From positions 4,337,675-4,401,674 of the forward strand of contig NW_023998422.1 of NCBI RefSeq assembly GCF_014805625.2: a stretch of 64,000 nt of DNA, given 5' to 3'. Source of the stretch: Glossina fuscipes (Eukaryota > Arthropoda > Insecta > Diptera > Glossinidae). The notes under the pieces were generated by a model, which was not told the DNA's origin, made no database searches, and saw only the letters and a program-made list of their open reading frames with translations. This document shows, one piece after another, positions 50,560 through 63,839 of this stretch (positions are counted from its first letter, which is position 1; every line of letters begins with the position of its first letter). The translations under genes and the position numbers were made by a program.

Positions 50560-50775
50560 CACTTGTGCCAGCGTTTTCTCCAATCATCGAAGCACTTCTG
50601 ATATGAGCTTTTTGGCATGGCCTTAAGCTCTTTCCCGCGAAATTTGAAAAATCGCCAAACATCTGGTATACTTTAGTTTACGTACATCTGTCCATGTCCC
50701 TCATCCTCTCTATCTAAACTCGCCCTGACCGCAGAGTGTAAAGGAGACATCTTCTGTGCGGCTGGTCATATATAA
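50560..50775 (+). mobile_element. Possible second copy of the same retrotransposon tail
   Basis: The end of this stretch (GTAAAGGAGACATCTTCTG, then GCTGGTCAT) resembles the end of the 37.7-38.3 kb fragment (GTAAAGGGGGCATCCCCTG, then CCTGATCAT). Upstream similarity is weak. Confidence 0.35.
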
Positions 50776-51265
50776 AAGAAGCAAAAGTAAAACCTTTTAA
50801 GAAATATTTTGCTTAACACAATTATTATTAAAAAAATCATGTCAAACCAAGAATTGCTCTCATCTTTGCTGATTTCAAACATGATTTTTCATTGCTGCCT
50901 ATACTTGTATCCAAGGGAACATTTTGGAAGCAATTTCTCGAAGCATATAGATATGTATTAATAAAGTTATGTTAAGGTAAACTCGGAAACTTGCAAATGA
51001 ATTTCGGAAACTTCATATGTATGTAATAAAATAGTACGCATGTCTATTGTATTGCAAAGATGATTAACTTACTCATCGTTACATCTATTGGATAAGGAAT
51101 TTTAATCTCCTACTTACTATTACACACTCTTAATTCTTCTGCAATTAACAGGATAATTGTATAGTGAGCATCTAAGATGCCTCCTGATGCGGATATAGTT
51201 CTTTTTTGTTGTTTTGTTGACGACATAATTGAAATATTTTTTAAATCTTATACGATATGAATAAT

Positions 51266-51340
51266 GCGTCTAAGTGGCCGAGTAGGGTAAGGCTCTCGAC
51301 TTGCAACTCAATGACCGAGGGTCAAATCTCAAGTGCGGTA
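51266..51340 (+). repeat. tRNA-derived (SINE-like) sequence
   Basis: Box A-like TGGCCGAGTAGGG and box B-like GGGTCAAATCTC sit about 40 nt apart with Leu/Ser-type flanks. The stems do not pair well, so it is more likely a tRNA-derived repeat head than a tRNA gene. Confidence 0.4.
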
Positions 51341-51478
51341 GAGTTTACAATATGTGTTTTAAAAATCACATCATCATAAATAGGTCAGGTAGGTTTAGGA
51401 AATTAATTTAGGAAATTAATTTAGGAAATTGGATAATCGCTAGTAGACATAAAAACATTACTCTGAAGGTCGATGAGT

Positions 51479-51512
<34 letters not shown>

Positions 51513-51535
51513 TCTCACTCCCTCTCACTCTTTTT
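51479..51535. repeat. (TC)n tract
   Basis: Pure TC to about 51506, then interrupted by CACTCTC units. Confidence 0.95.
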
Positions 51536-52324
51536 AACTTGCATTTATGAAATTCATATAAATTATAACCCGTTTTTAGGTGAGTTGTTAAGTGCTATCT
51601 TTGTCTATAAGAAAGATTAACGTGCTACACAAAATGAAACCACTGCACTAGATTGCACACATAGGAACTGATTTTTGTACAAAATAGTGAATCAAGCTGC
51701 GATTATATTGCTCTGCGACATCAGTTAAATGCGGTTTAAAGAACGAGTAACATGTTCGTAACTTAAGAGAGCGCACAGTTAATAAGAATTACAATAAAAA
51801 AAAAAAAACAAACCAAAACCAAACTTAGTGAACAATATTTTTTTATTTATGTAGCAGAAATTTAGCTTTAATTGCTAAATAAAAATAAAAAAGAATTCAT
51901 TTTAATCATGACGGGCAAGCATAAATATCATTGCCCCGATGGAGATTCGGGTAATGAAACGTAAAATTAATAAAAATAATAAAAAATTTAAATAAATCTT
52001 AAATAAAGAGGGAACAATTCTTTAATTTCTTGATTCGCAATTAGTTTGCAGTTAAAAATTATTCCAACATTCCACGATGAATACTAAAAAATGGGAGGAG
52101 GGTTAGGTCAGTAGAATATCGACTTAGTAATGATTCTATAGCTATAAATAATTCTAAGTTTTTGTATGTATCTCTTTCATATCCTCTCAATGCCGCCTGA
52201 GATCGCAACTGCTCGAGGTAGTTAGGAACGAAGGAGACCGGGCAACGTAGAAGGATTAAATCCAGCTTTGAGTTTTTTTTTAATATATTTTGCAATTTAA
52301 GTTTTCTCGTAGAGAGTAAGGTCG

Positions 52325-52635
52325 TAGTGTGTGCGGATGTATGCAAGGACTTGAGTTAGATTCAGCTTTCACTCTACCAATCAATTCATAATTAGTTTCT
52401 GAATCGACGCATGCCTGTCTGTCTGTCCGTCTTATATTCTTGTGCTTAACCAATACATTACTATTTTTGAAATATTTCGATGGAACTTAGTATGTCGACA
52501 TGTTTTGATTCAAGGACGAATGCTATTGAAAATGGTTCGCATCGAAGTGCTTTTTCGATCACTCACTGTATAATGCATAGTTTTGAAAAGTCGTTATATG
52601 CGTAGCTGCGGGGTGGTGAATTTAATGGTGGTGTG
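52325..52635 (+). repeat. Dispersed fly repeat (family A)
   Basis: GTGTGCGGATGTATGCAAGG, TGTCTGTCTGTCCGTC and AATTTAATGGTGGTGTG in order. Confidence 0.85.
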
Positions 52636-53504
52636 TATGCCGCTGTCGAGATTTTCGATTTTATAAAGTGTTGGTTCAAGTGAGCTCAGAAAAAGGACCC
52701 TTTATTCATAGATGGTACAGATAGGATTTATTTGGCTTTCGACTATGTTTGCAGATTGTTTTAGAACAAATGTTTAAGTATCTGTGAATTCACAAAATTA
52801 TTCCAGTGCGCTTTACGTGTTAATAATATTTAAGAAAAGCTGTTTTACGAATACACTTTTAAAGGAAAAAAACAAATATTATTTAATTCTTTTAATTAAA
52901 AAGAGTCATTAAAACTATTCGATGTTGATTCGTAATGAGATAAATTTCTAAGCAGACTATGCTGGCAAAGATTGCTTTCAGAATTTTAAAAGTAAATTTA
53001 TATTTGGCATAATTCATACGTACAGTAATCTGTCGTTAGCTGACTTTCGTATCATTAATGTTATCATCATTTTCTGCTTTACAGTGTAACTAATTGGGTT
53101 AACGAAACACTTTTTTTTTATCTGTGGGATTATTTTGTAAAAAATGACGGATCGTATTATAATGCAAAACTTTTGAAAAATATTGGAAATGGATAGCAAT
53201 TAAAGGTTTGCAACAAAGTATAGCAAGTTGTGTTAAAAAAGCTGGAGGTAAATAGAGCAAATGCTGTGAGAAGCATTCTCAACCTAACTTAACTTATTAT
53301 TATTGCTTTTAAACAATTAAAAGGATCCAAGCACTTAACTTTTTTGATATGTATTGACATAATTGATGAAAATAACAGTTATTTTATTGTTATATATTGG
53401 ATGCAGAAATAAAGTCTCTGTATATTTGTGATAAAATTTCAATTTAATTAAAAAACACTTGTTGCAAAGTTTAATAATCGAAATATGCACTGCCACTACT
53501 TATG

Positions 53505-53740
53505 AGCTTTTGCCGCTTATCGGATGGCTTGGCGGCACAGCCATCGACCCATTTTCATGCTTGGTGAGCTTCTCCGAATTGCTGACCTGCTAAAGATGAC
53601 TGCATCGATCTGAATAAGTGGTAATTGTCTCGTGGTAAAAGTGTACTGGATACCGCGAGGTGAGGTAAAACTTCCCAGCCTAAGTTAAAAATCACTCCCT
53701 GGACAGCATTTCCTGGAGACGTATGGACGTAAGCGAAATT
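53505..53740. repeat. Dispersed repeat family B, copy 2
   Basis: Homologous to 15590-15790 in the same orientation; similarity may extend weakly to about 53960. No TIRs were identified. Confidence 0.7.
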
Positions 53741-55630
53741 TCTTCGTTTTCAGGATTAACATTGTTTCCACCGAATCTCATAAATGACTTTCTTACTCTT
53801 TCATAGTTCCCTGCATTTTCACTCCCAGTCAACTTAATGATTTCCGACACTTTTTTTCAGCTTAAAATAGAATAAAATGCAGTGCCGTTTACAACATCCG
53901 TCTACTTGCGCTTTAATATACACTGAACGATAATTTGTAAAAAACTGAAATCGTATTGTACCGTAATACCACCAATGTCAAAGTTATCTATACGGCAAAT
54001 AGGTTCTATAAAGCGATCAATTTCAATACCGGGAACTTGTTTGTCCGTCTATTACATGTATTAATTTTTGTTTCAAAGTCTCCGTAATATCTTCTCAAGC
54101 GATCGAATCGAGCGAGATTTTCGGTCTTGGATCCTCAAGTCTTTTCATAAGGCAGCGAAATCTTAATTGAAAACTCATATTTTCCTTATCCATGCTAGTA
54201 AATTAAAAAAATGTTGAAATAGAGTTTAAAATATGAGCTTACTTTCGTTGAGAGCGAAAACCACGAGCTAGTTCTCAAGTGCTTTGCACCCGATGGAATC
54301 CAAGCCTACATTTACCGGCTTAGCTTAGTGGCCTGCTGTTTTCTATTTCGAGCAGCTCACTAATTATTTGCGCCTCTATTTAAAGCCAATTCCATGTAAG
54401 AAGCGGTCGCTACTATTAAAATATTTTAGATTTTTTGGTCAATCCGCCTTAGAAGTCTTCGCCTTTCACATGTATAAATATTATGAGGAAATTTATTTAT
54501 ATTACCAAGGGTTGGCCACTGAGCGTGCAACACAAGGATGGTGAGAAAGAAATCAGGAAAGACGGGAAGGGATAGGGAATGGTTGCACCTTAGTGGATGT
54601 GTACTCAAAGGGCGAATGGTATGCTTTTGCCGACAGAGGATCCAACATGATTACGACCTGTTGAGATTTGAAGGCGAGAACACCAACTTAATAGTCACGA
54701 CTCTTATCTCCACTGCTATGTGGTAGTTTAGCCTCTGGTCCGCTATTTACATTTCTGCAACTGCAAGGGTGTATGATACTGATACTGATATGAAGGAACG
54801 AAATGATTCTTTGAATTAACTCCCATCTCTTACCAGAAATGTGTCTCTCTATAAGAAGTAATTAAGAAAGACATTTTTAAAAAGTTTTGATTCAATCGAT
54901 ACCATATTCCATTCAAGTCGAAGCTTTTAACTAGAAAGCACTGTATAAGTAAATCATTTAATTGGTTTCACTTTTATTTGTTTTGCTAGCGTACGTTTCT
55001 GTTTACATGCAAATGACAGACAAATAATTATTCATTAGTGTTTACTTTTATTATACTATTATTCTAACGCGCGAATGATCAGATTACCAGATCGAATCTA
55101 TATGCTATGTCTATGATTTCATTTGTGTCGAAAATATTTTTTGAATAAATAGATTCCATTTGAATTAACTGTTTTGAATAATTTTAATTATAAAAGATTT
55201 TATAATTACATCCCTTAGGCGAGAATAAATTCGCATAAGCTTCGTATCAATTAATAAAATTTCAATTTTAAAGACTTTTAATTTAATTCAACTAAGTACA
55301 ATAGTTTTTTTTGTTTCAAAACGAATTTTATTGTTGTTCATTATTTAATCATTCAATCCTTTAGTTTCGTTTCTAATATAAATTTTCCATTCCCTTTACA
55401 AGCTTTAAAAGCGCAGTCAAGGGTATATGAAAACTTTTGAAAATATGAAGACCTTATAAAAATATTCATTCATTCATTCATACTCACATACACTGAAAGT
55501 TCGGATTTTTCAAATTTTAGACTTAATACTGTCTTGACCCGACTCTTAAGACTTTGTTTGTCCGATCTTGCGCTTATTTTGTTGCTGCATGCATTAATAT
55601 TATAGTTAGAGGGATAGGAAAGATGAATGT

Positions 55631-55856
55631 AACCTAATCGATTGTCAGTCTTATGCCAAATATCAAGCGATGATCGAATGTACTCATAACTTAAGGAGCC
55701 TAACCACCTAGTAGTAACCTAAAAAAAAGGCTTCTCTGTATAAAACCTAATCGATTGTCAGTCTTCTGCTAAATATCAACCGAGGATCGAATGCATTTAT
55801 AATTTAAAGAGCCAAACCACTGTAGTAATCTGAAAAAAAGGCTTTTCTTTTGACCA
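55631..55856. repeat. 113-bp tandem duplication
   Basis: AACCTAATCGATTGTCAGTC begins at 55631 and again at 55744. Both units continue through AAATATCAA, GATCGAATG and AAAAAAAGGCTT with scattered substitutions. Confidence 0.85.
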
Positions 55857-56239
55857 TGAGAAAGAAGATCGTAGGACAATAATGTTCGAGGGAATAATTA
55901 AGAAGGTATTTAGGTTCTTTTTGAAAAAAAAAAAACAAAACAGCACTCATCTCCTTGAGACATGTTCAGCTTAAAGGACTCAGTGGCCTAGAGAATAATT
56001 GGCGCAAGTATGAATCCAAGAAGAAGCAAAAGATTGCATTTAATGTACACGTCTATAGCTAGAGAAATACGTAGGATCTTTTAGAAAAATCGATAGTTTT
56101 GGTTCCTAGTGCTCATCCCGCGTTTTAGTTCCAGAGGTTCTAAGTTGCAGTAACAACAATAACTGTATAAAAAAGTCAAATTTTTAACCGAGAAAAGGCA
56201 GTGTTTACACCATACAACACAAAGTACGAAAGTGTTGCA

Positions 56240-56520
56240 AAGGTACCCTAGCTTTGTGCAGATGTATGCTATACCCAGAAAAAGCTGAGATAGACCCATC
56301 TTCCTTTATACCTATCGATTCAGAATTGCTTTCTCTATCTATTTGAGCTTATCTGCGTACTTTTATCCATTTTGTTTTTTCCCGTTTAACTCATTGGTCG
56401 GAAATAGTTCCGACCGGAGCATTTTTCCGATTACTGTCCGTACCACGCACGCTTTCGAAAAGTAGTTATATAAACAAGTGTAGGACGGTATTTAATGATG
56501 GACCGTTGCCCACAATAGCG
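56240..56520 (+). repeat. Dispersed fly repeat (family A)
   Basis: TTTGTGCAGATGTATGCTAT, GCTGAGATAGACCCATCTTC and TAATGATGGACCGTTGCCCA. Confidence 0.85.
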
Positions 56521-57224
56521 TTTTTACTCGATTCTCTAGGTAACGTTTTTTTGTACTGAAAAGTATACGTGAATGGAATGAAGATTGTAAAAATTATTTT
56601 ATAGGCGGTTTTGAAAGATCTTGCTCCGAGAAAGGCGCATTTAAAATTTTGCAATTCCCAATTAACGTTTTGTATGTGTTTTCATTGGTTCTCACTCTCA
56701 TGGTGATCAAACCATCCTAACTTGTTTAAATGTACTCTCTTATTCTACAGCCTTAAAGAATTTATGGTAGAAGGTTGTACTTGTGCTGCACAGAGTCATA
56801 CACGGTACACTGTTTTGCCAAATGATGGGCGAAAAAAAGTATAATTCAATAGCTGAGTGTGTAACTAATGTTGAGGCCTTCAACAAAAACTTTTAATTTC
56901 GTGGCAGAGGTGTTGACTGTCTTCGAATCGCTCGCAGATACCTATCCATGTAATGGTTGTCTAAAGTTGTTGCTGTTTAAAAATGGTTTCAGCTGAAAAT
57001 AAACACTTTTTGGGGACGTTTGTTATTGGACTAGAAAACTTAGAAATAAACAGTTAAGATGTTTGGCTGTAACTTCCCAGCAGCTTCCTTTGACATGCTT
57101 AGTACTAGCTCGAGAAGATATCTTTTAGATTTAGGCGTTTTTCCCACGTCTTCTATAAGTTTCAAAACAACTGTTAAGCCAATAAACTAAGTTGAAGTGA
57201 AACTGGATTGGACAAAAAAAATTG

Positions 57225-57435
57225 TGATGGACCGCGGCCCGTCATTAACTACCTTGCACAACTCCACTTAATACAGTTATTCATGTAAACAATAGTTCGT
57301 CCGTGCGTCAGTGAACCAAATTTCATCAGAATATCTGATGGACAGATCTCAGATGGACAGACGGACAGATGGGCAAATATCGGCATTCCAAGTTTTTTTG
57401 GGTGTTGCGTCCAACCACACAGACTTAGTACAAGT
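57225..57435 (-). repeat. Dispersed fly repeat (family A)
   Basis: GATGGACCGCGGCCCGTCAT, then a doubled GATGGACAGA block and GTGGTAG at the end. Confidence 0.8.
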
Positions 57436-58324
57436 GGTAGAAATCGTCTTTGCCGCTTAATTAGTAGCAATTATTAAAGGTAAAGTGTACGATTAAATAA
57501 GTCGGTGGTGTTGTCTAGGCTACAATGTTGCTTGCATTGAGTATTTTACGATATCTTCCGTGATGCGTGCTTGTAAACGTTACAAACGCAGTGATGATAT
57601 TACTGCAATTCGTTCAATGTACAAATTGTTAAGTATATCCGTAAATTTGTTTGAAAACATTAAATAAATCTTTGGAGGTCGTTTTAGAAAAATATTGGTA
57701 AAAGTATCTCGAAAGCAAAAAAAGCATGTGTGAAACTAATCTAAAATACTTTAATATAAAAATATATTATTATGCTTATATTTCTATTTTAAGTGAATTT
57801 TGGTGAATTATTTAAAACCGGTTTCGGTTACGTAATTGACGTACTTTTTTTTAAGGTTGCTAACGATTGTAATTAGCAATGCAATAAAATGAAATTTATT
57901 GATATTTAAATAGTGCGCATGAATTCGCTTAAAAGTGTTTTGCGAATTCAACGCAGGAGACACATTAGATATGACAACTTTTTGTAAATCGAGGCATAGT
58001 TAAAAAGCTTTTACATTCTCGATCACCGCAATTAGGAGAACCTATTCAATAATGTCTGTCTGTCCGTATGTCTCCTGGCAACTGTTTCGTAACACTCGCT
58101 TAGAATGTTAACACTCCACAGACCAATAGTCTATTAATAGTTTCTTTTGCCAACTGCGTTTGCGGTTACGGGCGTCGGTTGTCATGGTTACAAACACCTA
58201 TTTGTTATTTAACATTGGGAGAGAACTACTTGTTTTCCTTTGAACAGATATTTCGCCTGGGAGGCTAAACTACAACATAATTGGTTTCAAGGAGGATTTG
58301 CCGTCCCATCTACACCAAATAAGA

Positions 58325-58600
58325 ATAAACACCATAGTGTTTAAACACCCTACACTAAGCTAAAGCTATTTACACGTTAAACTTTTCAAAACTAAGCCGT
58401 TGTATGGAAAGCAGAAGAAGATGGGGGTTCAATTGAACCATTTTGAATAGCATTCACCCTTGGATTACAACACGTCAGTGCACCGAATTCCATCAAAATA
58501 TCCTAACACTTGCAGCCTGTATATTAAATACAAGATAACAAGACGGACATATGGACTGACAGGCTGAGACTGGTTCAGAATGAATATCTGAATATGATTT
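58325..58600 (-). repeat. Dispersed fly repeat (family A)
   Basis: CACCCTACACTAAGC, CTTTTCAAAACTAAGCCGTT, AAAATATCC and ACGGACATATGGACTGACAG. Confidence 0.75.
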
Positions 58601-58904
58601 TTTTTCTCCTTGTGTAATTACCTATCATATAAAGTGCTGCCAAATTGTGTAAAAAAGGAATGCGGTACAAAATGTGACAAGAAAAATTTGATCAAGGTAG
58701 AATATTACCTCTCTATCGTTGATAATAATGCGTAAAATAAATTTAACTTAAACTTAAAATTGTACAAACAAAGCTGAGATTATGTTAATTACAAATGATT
58801 TGTTGTTTATTTTCTGTTTTTGTTTTGCCGGTTGCAAATTTCCAATTAATCTATGTAAAAGCAGGTAATAAACTTTATGGCCAGGAAAGACCGCTCGCCA
58901 AACA

Positions 58905-59260
58905 CCCTACTCTTATTTGGTTTCGGGATAAAATACCAAACATTTGTTTTTGCCGTACTTGCTTGGCATGCCAGCCAGACAGAGATGCCGTAGAAGTGGT
59001 GCGACATAATCGAAGGGTAAAAACGTCGGTGTATTAAATTTTGATAATATATCGCAGAAATTACTATCTGTAGGTAGTGAATATAACGAAAACATTCGCG
59101 CATGAGAAAGCCTGATTGACCGACAGACGGATAGACCAGCTTAAATCGATTTAGAAAATGATTCTGAATCAACCGATATAATATAAAGTGGATTGAGCTT
59201 AAGTCCTTCTGCATGTTGCATACAACAGTAAAAATATAATATACACGGTGCTAATGGGAT
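58905..59260 (-). repeat. Dispersed fly repeat (family A)
   Basis: CGACAGACGGATAGACCAGC, TTAAATCGATTTAGAAAATG and CTTAAGTCCTTCTGCATGTT. Confidence 0.8.
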
Positions 59261-60138
59261 ACAAAAACGTGTAACACGGATATGAATATTATTAGCATTT
59301 ATTGATGTGTGTGCTCTCTACTTACATACCAGTGGTATTGATAAGCAGCTGTTACAGGTGAAAGAAGGAGGAAGACAAAGAGATAAATAGAAAGAGAGAA
59401 ATTGTGTTTTCTTTAGGGGAGAAAACTTTTTCTATTTTGCAATGCCTGTTTCACAACCGAAAAACTGGAGAAGAAAGAGCATTACGTAGAAGATAGCATT
59501 GTTCTTTTCCTATTTCTTAGATTACGGTTTGTCTTAAATTTTTCCTCATTCAAGTTCTATATCGGAAATTGGCCTAAAGTTTGATACAGTGGCATACTCC
59601 AAAGAACGCAGACGTTTGAGGGACTGTCCAAAATTTCATTTTAAGTTCATTGAAAAAAACGCTACGAACTTTTTATCTAGTCGGACTTATGATCTTGCTC
59701 TCGCTCTGCAATCAAACGTCAAACCTAAAGGTGATTGTAATTTTCAACAGAAGCTTGTTGTGTATAAAGAGAAATTCGATCAAAATCACATATGAACATT
59801 TCTGTTATTGTAAATTATGGTGATATCAATAGAACATAGCTGCATTTCTTCTTTGAATTGATATCTGAACTGTAGACATCCGATTGCAATATTTTTAAGA
59901 ACAAACAAAAAGCTTTGAAAAATTTAAGCCCAGCTTGAAAAATAGTATCCACCAACGCAGTTATACAACTCAATTTAATTCTTTAATTTTTAGAAAAAAT
60001 ATTTTGAAAATTTACGAATTTTTGTTCAAATTGATTCTGTATCTTTGCCGCCACAGATGCTTTGGATATTCCAAAGAATGAAAAACAAAAACTAAATCAT
60101 CATAAATGAAATATCAAGCTTTTCATTAATCATATACC

Positions 60139-61191
60139 TAGAGGTGTTTGTATGTATATTGGCCAGCCATATCTCTTATCGAGTCATTCAGTATATACAG
60201 ACGCTAATCATGGAAAGCTCAAAATTCCGTATTCGATGTTTATTATGTTTGTTGTTTGATTGGGAGAAATCTGATGCCGAAGCCCAATAAACACACGTAG
60301 AAGTTTATGGTGCTGCTCAACGATTTAAAACTTTTGATGTTGATGACAAAGAACGGCCTGGAGAACCAAAAAAGTTTGAAGACCATCAATTGCAAGGCTG
60401 GTGGATTGGAGAGAGACCCAGTTCAAACTCTTAAACAACTTTCGAAAAGCTTAGCAATTGATGAATTAACTGCTCCTAGATGTTTACGTTCATACGCGAA
60501 CGATCCATGAGGAGGGAAAATACCACACCATACAAGTTAACTGAAGACGCCATTTCGAAACGTTTCAACGTCGCGATTTCGTTGCTTGCCACTCAAAGAA
60601 AGAAGATTTTTATGCGAAGACAAGTGGATCTATTACGATAATCCCAAGCGCAAACAGTGCAGGAAAGCCATCCATATCGACACTGAAGCAGGATTTTTAA
60701 TGGCCATAGAGTTTCATATGTGGGAGCATGGTGAGAGCAAGCAAGGAGTGTCGCTAACATCGAATAAAACCCTTACTGCGCGTGTCTACTGACAACAATT
60801 GAACAACATATCGTTGCAAAAAAGACCGGCAATAGCGGCTAATAGACTTACAGTCCTCCTCTTGCATGACAACGCTCGGCTAAAAGTTGCAAGAGTTGTT
60901 ACGGCTACGTGGTTGCAGCTCGAACGGGAAGTTCTGCCGTGCCCAGCATATTCAGCGGACATTGCGCTTTTCGATCACCCGATGATGAAGGCCTGCGAAA
61001 ATGGGTCGATGATTGGCTCGCTGCCAAAGCGGTACCATTCTTTTGAGATGGTACTGCCATGTTGCTAGAAAGATGGAAACACGTTGTAGAAAATGATGGG
61101 AAATATTTTGATTAATACGTATTATACTAATTTTTCTCAGTAAATGCCTTGCTCAAGTGAAAATACGATCAAAATACATGCAAGCACCGGA
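60139..61191 (+). mobile_element. Degenerate mariner (same family as the 16.1 kb copy)
   Basis: A transposase remnant runs from ATG 60210 to TAA 61115 with several frameshifts: DVDDKERPGEPKKFED, QTLKQLSKSLAIDE, KWIYYDNPKRK, LLLHDNAR, and a final ERWKHVVENDGKYFD. The first catalytic GDEKW has become CEDKW and YSPDIAPSD has become YSADIALFD. The right end (61167-61188, GATCAAAAT...CAAGCACC) matches the TIR of the 16.1 kb element, and GGTGTTTG at 60143 is a weak left end. It resembles the mauritiana-like mariners of Diptera. Confidence 0.8.
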
Positions 61192-61463
61192 CGTAGTACG
61201 GCCTTCGCTATTAAAATAGTTATAATATCAGCTTAGCTCCTTCCTCTGGTGCGAGACACGTAAATGAAAAAAAAAAAAGATTTTCTTTTTTATATAGTTT
61301 TACTACCCTATATACCGTAATAAGCCGCACATGAAATGTGTGCTCTCAACTAATTAAGCAATTAAGATCAATGGTACGCGTGGAATGAGTATTAATCTGT
61401 GCACATAAACTTAAGCATTTACTTAATGCTTTCATTAAAATTATGACATATTATGTAACACGA

Positions 61464-61513
61464 GAAGGAGAAAAGAAAAGAAAAGAAAAGAAAAGGAAAA
61501 AAAAGAAAAGAAA
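61464..61513. repeat. (AAAAG)n microsatellite upstream of DAT
   Basis: Four or five clean AAAAG units, then degenerate purines, about 100-150 bp before the DAT start exon. Confidence 0.9.
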
Positions 61514-61617
61514 TTAAAATTTATTATATCGTGAGATTTTAAACTTGAGTTATTCTTCTTTTTATTCTTGTTTGAAAAGATTTAGAGTGTGACGAAGAGA
61601 ACGACATCGCTTTGGCG

Positions 61618-61792
61618 ATGTCACCGACCGTACAAGTAATAAAGACATCAACATCACGTGATTCTGGGGATAGTGGCGATCAACGTGAAACATGGGGCGG
61701 CAAAGTCGATTTTCTATTATCCGTTATTGGTTTCGCTGTCGATTTAGCAAACGTTTGGAGATTTCCTTATTTGTGCTACAAAAATGGCGGTG
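61618..61792 (+). CDS. DAT: Dopamine transporter, first coding exon (partial)
   Basis: SLC6 Na+/Cl- coupled transporter that returns dopamine to neurons. Only the start is in the window: ATG 61618 (MSPTVQV...), a short polar N-terminus, then [31 protein letters not shown] and YKNGGG, ending in a phase-1 GTAAGT donor at 61793. The TM1 stretch [14 protein letters not shown] includes the conserved substrate- and sodium-site residues. The Asp in it is typical of monoamine carriers, and the MSPT start and [14 protein letters not shown] favour DAT over SERT. The frame is open upstream to about 61576, with an ATTTAG acceptor near 61584, so a 5' UTR exon lies further upstream. The following exons are beyond position 64000. 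Confidence 0.9.
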
Positions 61793-62038
61793 GTAAGTAC
61801 AACCTTTTCTTTTCACCTTTTGAAGAATGCAAAAAAAAAAAAAAAACAAAAAACAATAATTAAAGTTAAAGTCATTTTTCTCACTCTGACACGGCAAAGA
61901 ATGGTACTTGTCGTCTTAATGGTTCAATGAGCACAATTAGTAATGTGTTATATCATATATAATTTGCCTATAGGGGACACAAAGTGTTGCGTGATAGTTT
62001 AAGTGTGAGTGTCAGTGCGTGCATATACTTCACAATTT

Positions 62039-62042
<4 letters not shown>

Positions 62043-62075
<33 letters not shown>
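62043..62075. repeat. (AC)n microsatellite in DAT intron 1
   Basis: About 16 AC units. Confidence 0.95.
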
Positions 62076-62079
<4 letters not shown>

Positions 62080-63839
62080 AAGCTCATAAATTGCTTGAAA
62101 CTCAAACTTGGTTAAAGGACTGTTTCCTCCCTTTTTTCATTTCTTTCTTTTTTGCCTTCTCTTTCTCTTTCTATTTATTATAAGTAAGTGCAGGCGAAAG
62201 CAAGTTGAGCACCCCTACTGTAGAGTGAAGCGAGCGTACGGTTAGTTGATTGCTTTAGAACATATTTGTCATAATAACGCCCTCTATATAGAGTTAAGTC
62301 AGTATTTCAATATGACAACTAAATCTGTGTGACTCAAGTAAAATAGCATTTCAGTCACATTCGTAGTCATCATCATAATCATAATCATAATCGCATTTAA
62401 CGGGATATGGTTTTCAATTCATAAAACGCGTACACATATATATACACATATAAAACCATAGAAACGCTTAAAAATTTCTTCTTTTACTACTACTTCAGTT
62501 CAAGTTGACTGTAAGAACTTTATGACTTTTATATTGTGTTAAGAAAAAAAAGAAAAAAAAAACGGAAAAAAAAGAGGAAAAACTTTTCCTTAAAGTAAAA
62601 GCAAAAGCAAAATTCTTAATATAATTGGCTATGATTTCAATGTATGTATGTACGACCATTTTTTTTCTTGAATTGAAGCAACAGGCAGCTATTTAATCCT
62701 GCGTGAGTTTATGTTAAGAGATTTATCATTTTTTTCTTGTAGAATTTTATTATACTTCTGAAGTGCGTTCGTTCTGCTGAGAGAAAAGAAGCAACGAACA
62801 AAGCAATATGCGATTTAAAGAAATATTTATCTGAATTGGTTGCCATTTGAGTTTTTATGATTTTCTTAAGACTCTATTTTAATAGAAAATACTTTAATAA
62901 TACTTAATGGACGCAGAGTGTGTGTGTATGTGTGCTCGTGTGGGTAAATTATTTTCTCTTTTACTAAACATCATTATCAGCTTCACAACGACAGCATGGC
63001 GTGTGTGTGTGTGTGCGTGCGTGTGTTGGCAAATTATTTTACTTAACATTATTATTAGCCTCACATTGAGAGCTTAGTGTGTGTGTGTATGCGTTGGCAA
63101 ATTATTTTCTCTTTTACTATGCATTATTATCGCCTTTACAACGATGGCTTGGTGGCTTTACACGAAAATGGTTTCAGTCTTGAAGAGACTGTGTCCATAG
63201 TCATAGGTATTGGAAGATTTTATTATGGGTTAATCAGTTCTGGTTTGTAAGCTTCGCCTTAGCATTTTTTTTCCTTTGAGTAACAGTCGCGGGAACACTG
63301 CTAATATGACTCCAGTCAAGAACAATGATGAATTTCTTTTGGAATTCTTTTCACGAATCATGCAAAAGCCAAAGTTTAGTTGATCAGATACAGATTTTAT
63401 TCAGTGACATTTTAACGATCCAAGAAGCTCCATATCGAATTTATAACATTTTCTGAGATTAAGTGTAAGAATGTATGCCTCGTTGAAGGATTGACTCTAT
63501 CCGTGCCATTCGTTACATGCAAAAATAGATGTCAAAAATTCCATAAAATAAACGAATGAAACCGATATAGTTGAGCACGGCCTCAAACCAACAATTTTCA
63601 ATAGATTGACTAAAAATTATTGAGTCCAATCAATTGGAAATTCATTCCATGAACGCACGTCTGCCTAATTTTCTCAGGAAAGTCGCCATAAAACCTTTCT
63701 ATTGAGATAATTTTGATAATAATTACATGTTATTCAAGGAGACCTTTAGAAAAGTATTCATGTGGTCGGTGCTGACGATTTCAGGTCGCAAGCTATGTTT
63801 CCCTAATTGGCCCCTAAAAATTAACCTTTTTTAGCCCTG

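Larger units (their letters stand above)
38973..61617. other. 22.6 kb gene-poor region
   Basis: Between the kinase start exon and DAT I found only repeats: about eight family A copies, one family B copy, microsatellites, the TTCATA array, a possible retrotransposon tail and a degenerate mariner. 5' UTR exons and enhancers of the kinase (minus) and DAT (plus) genes, which point away from each other, probably lie here but are not recognisable. Confidence 0.5.

Noticed and set aside
51266..51340. Functional tRNA gene
   Set aside because: Box A and box B resemble tRNA, but acceptor and anticodon stems do not pair; kept only as a SINE-like repeat.
58846..59214. 122-codon minus-strand ORF
   Set aside because: Lies within a family A dispersed repeat; its frame is incidental.
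61618..61792. Serotonin transporter as the identity of the SLC6 exon
   Set aside because: The start MSPT and the [15 protein letters not shown] form fit DAT; SERT has FLLAVIGYAVDLGNV-type sequence here.
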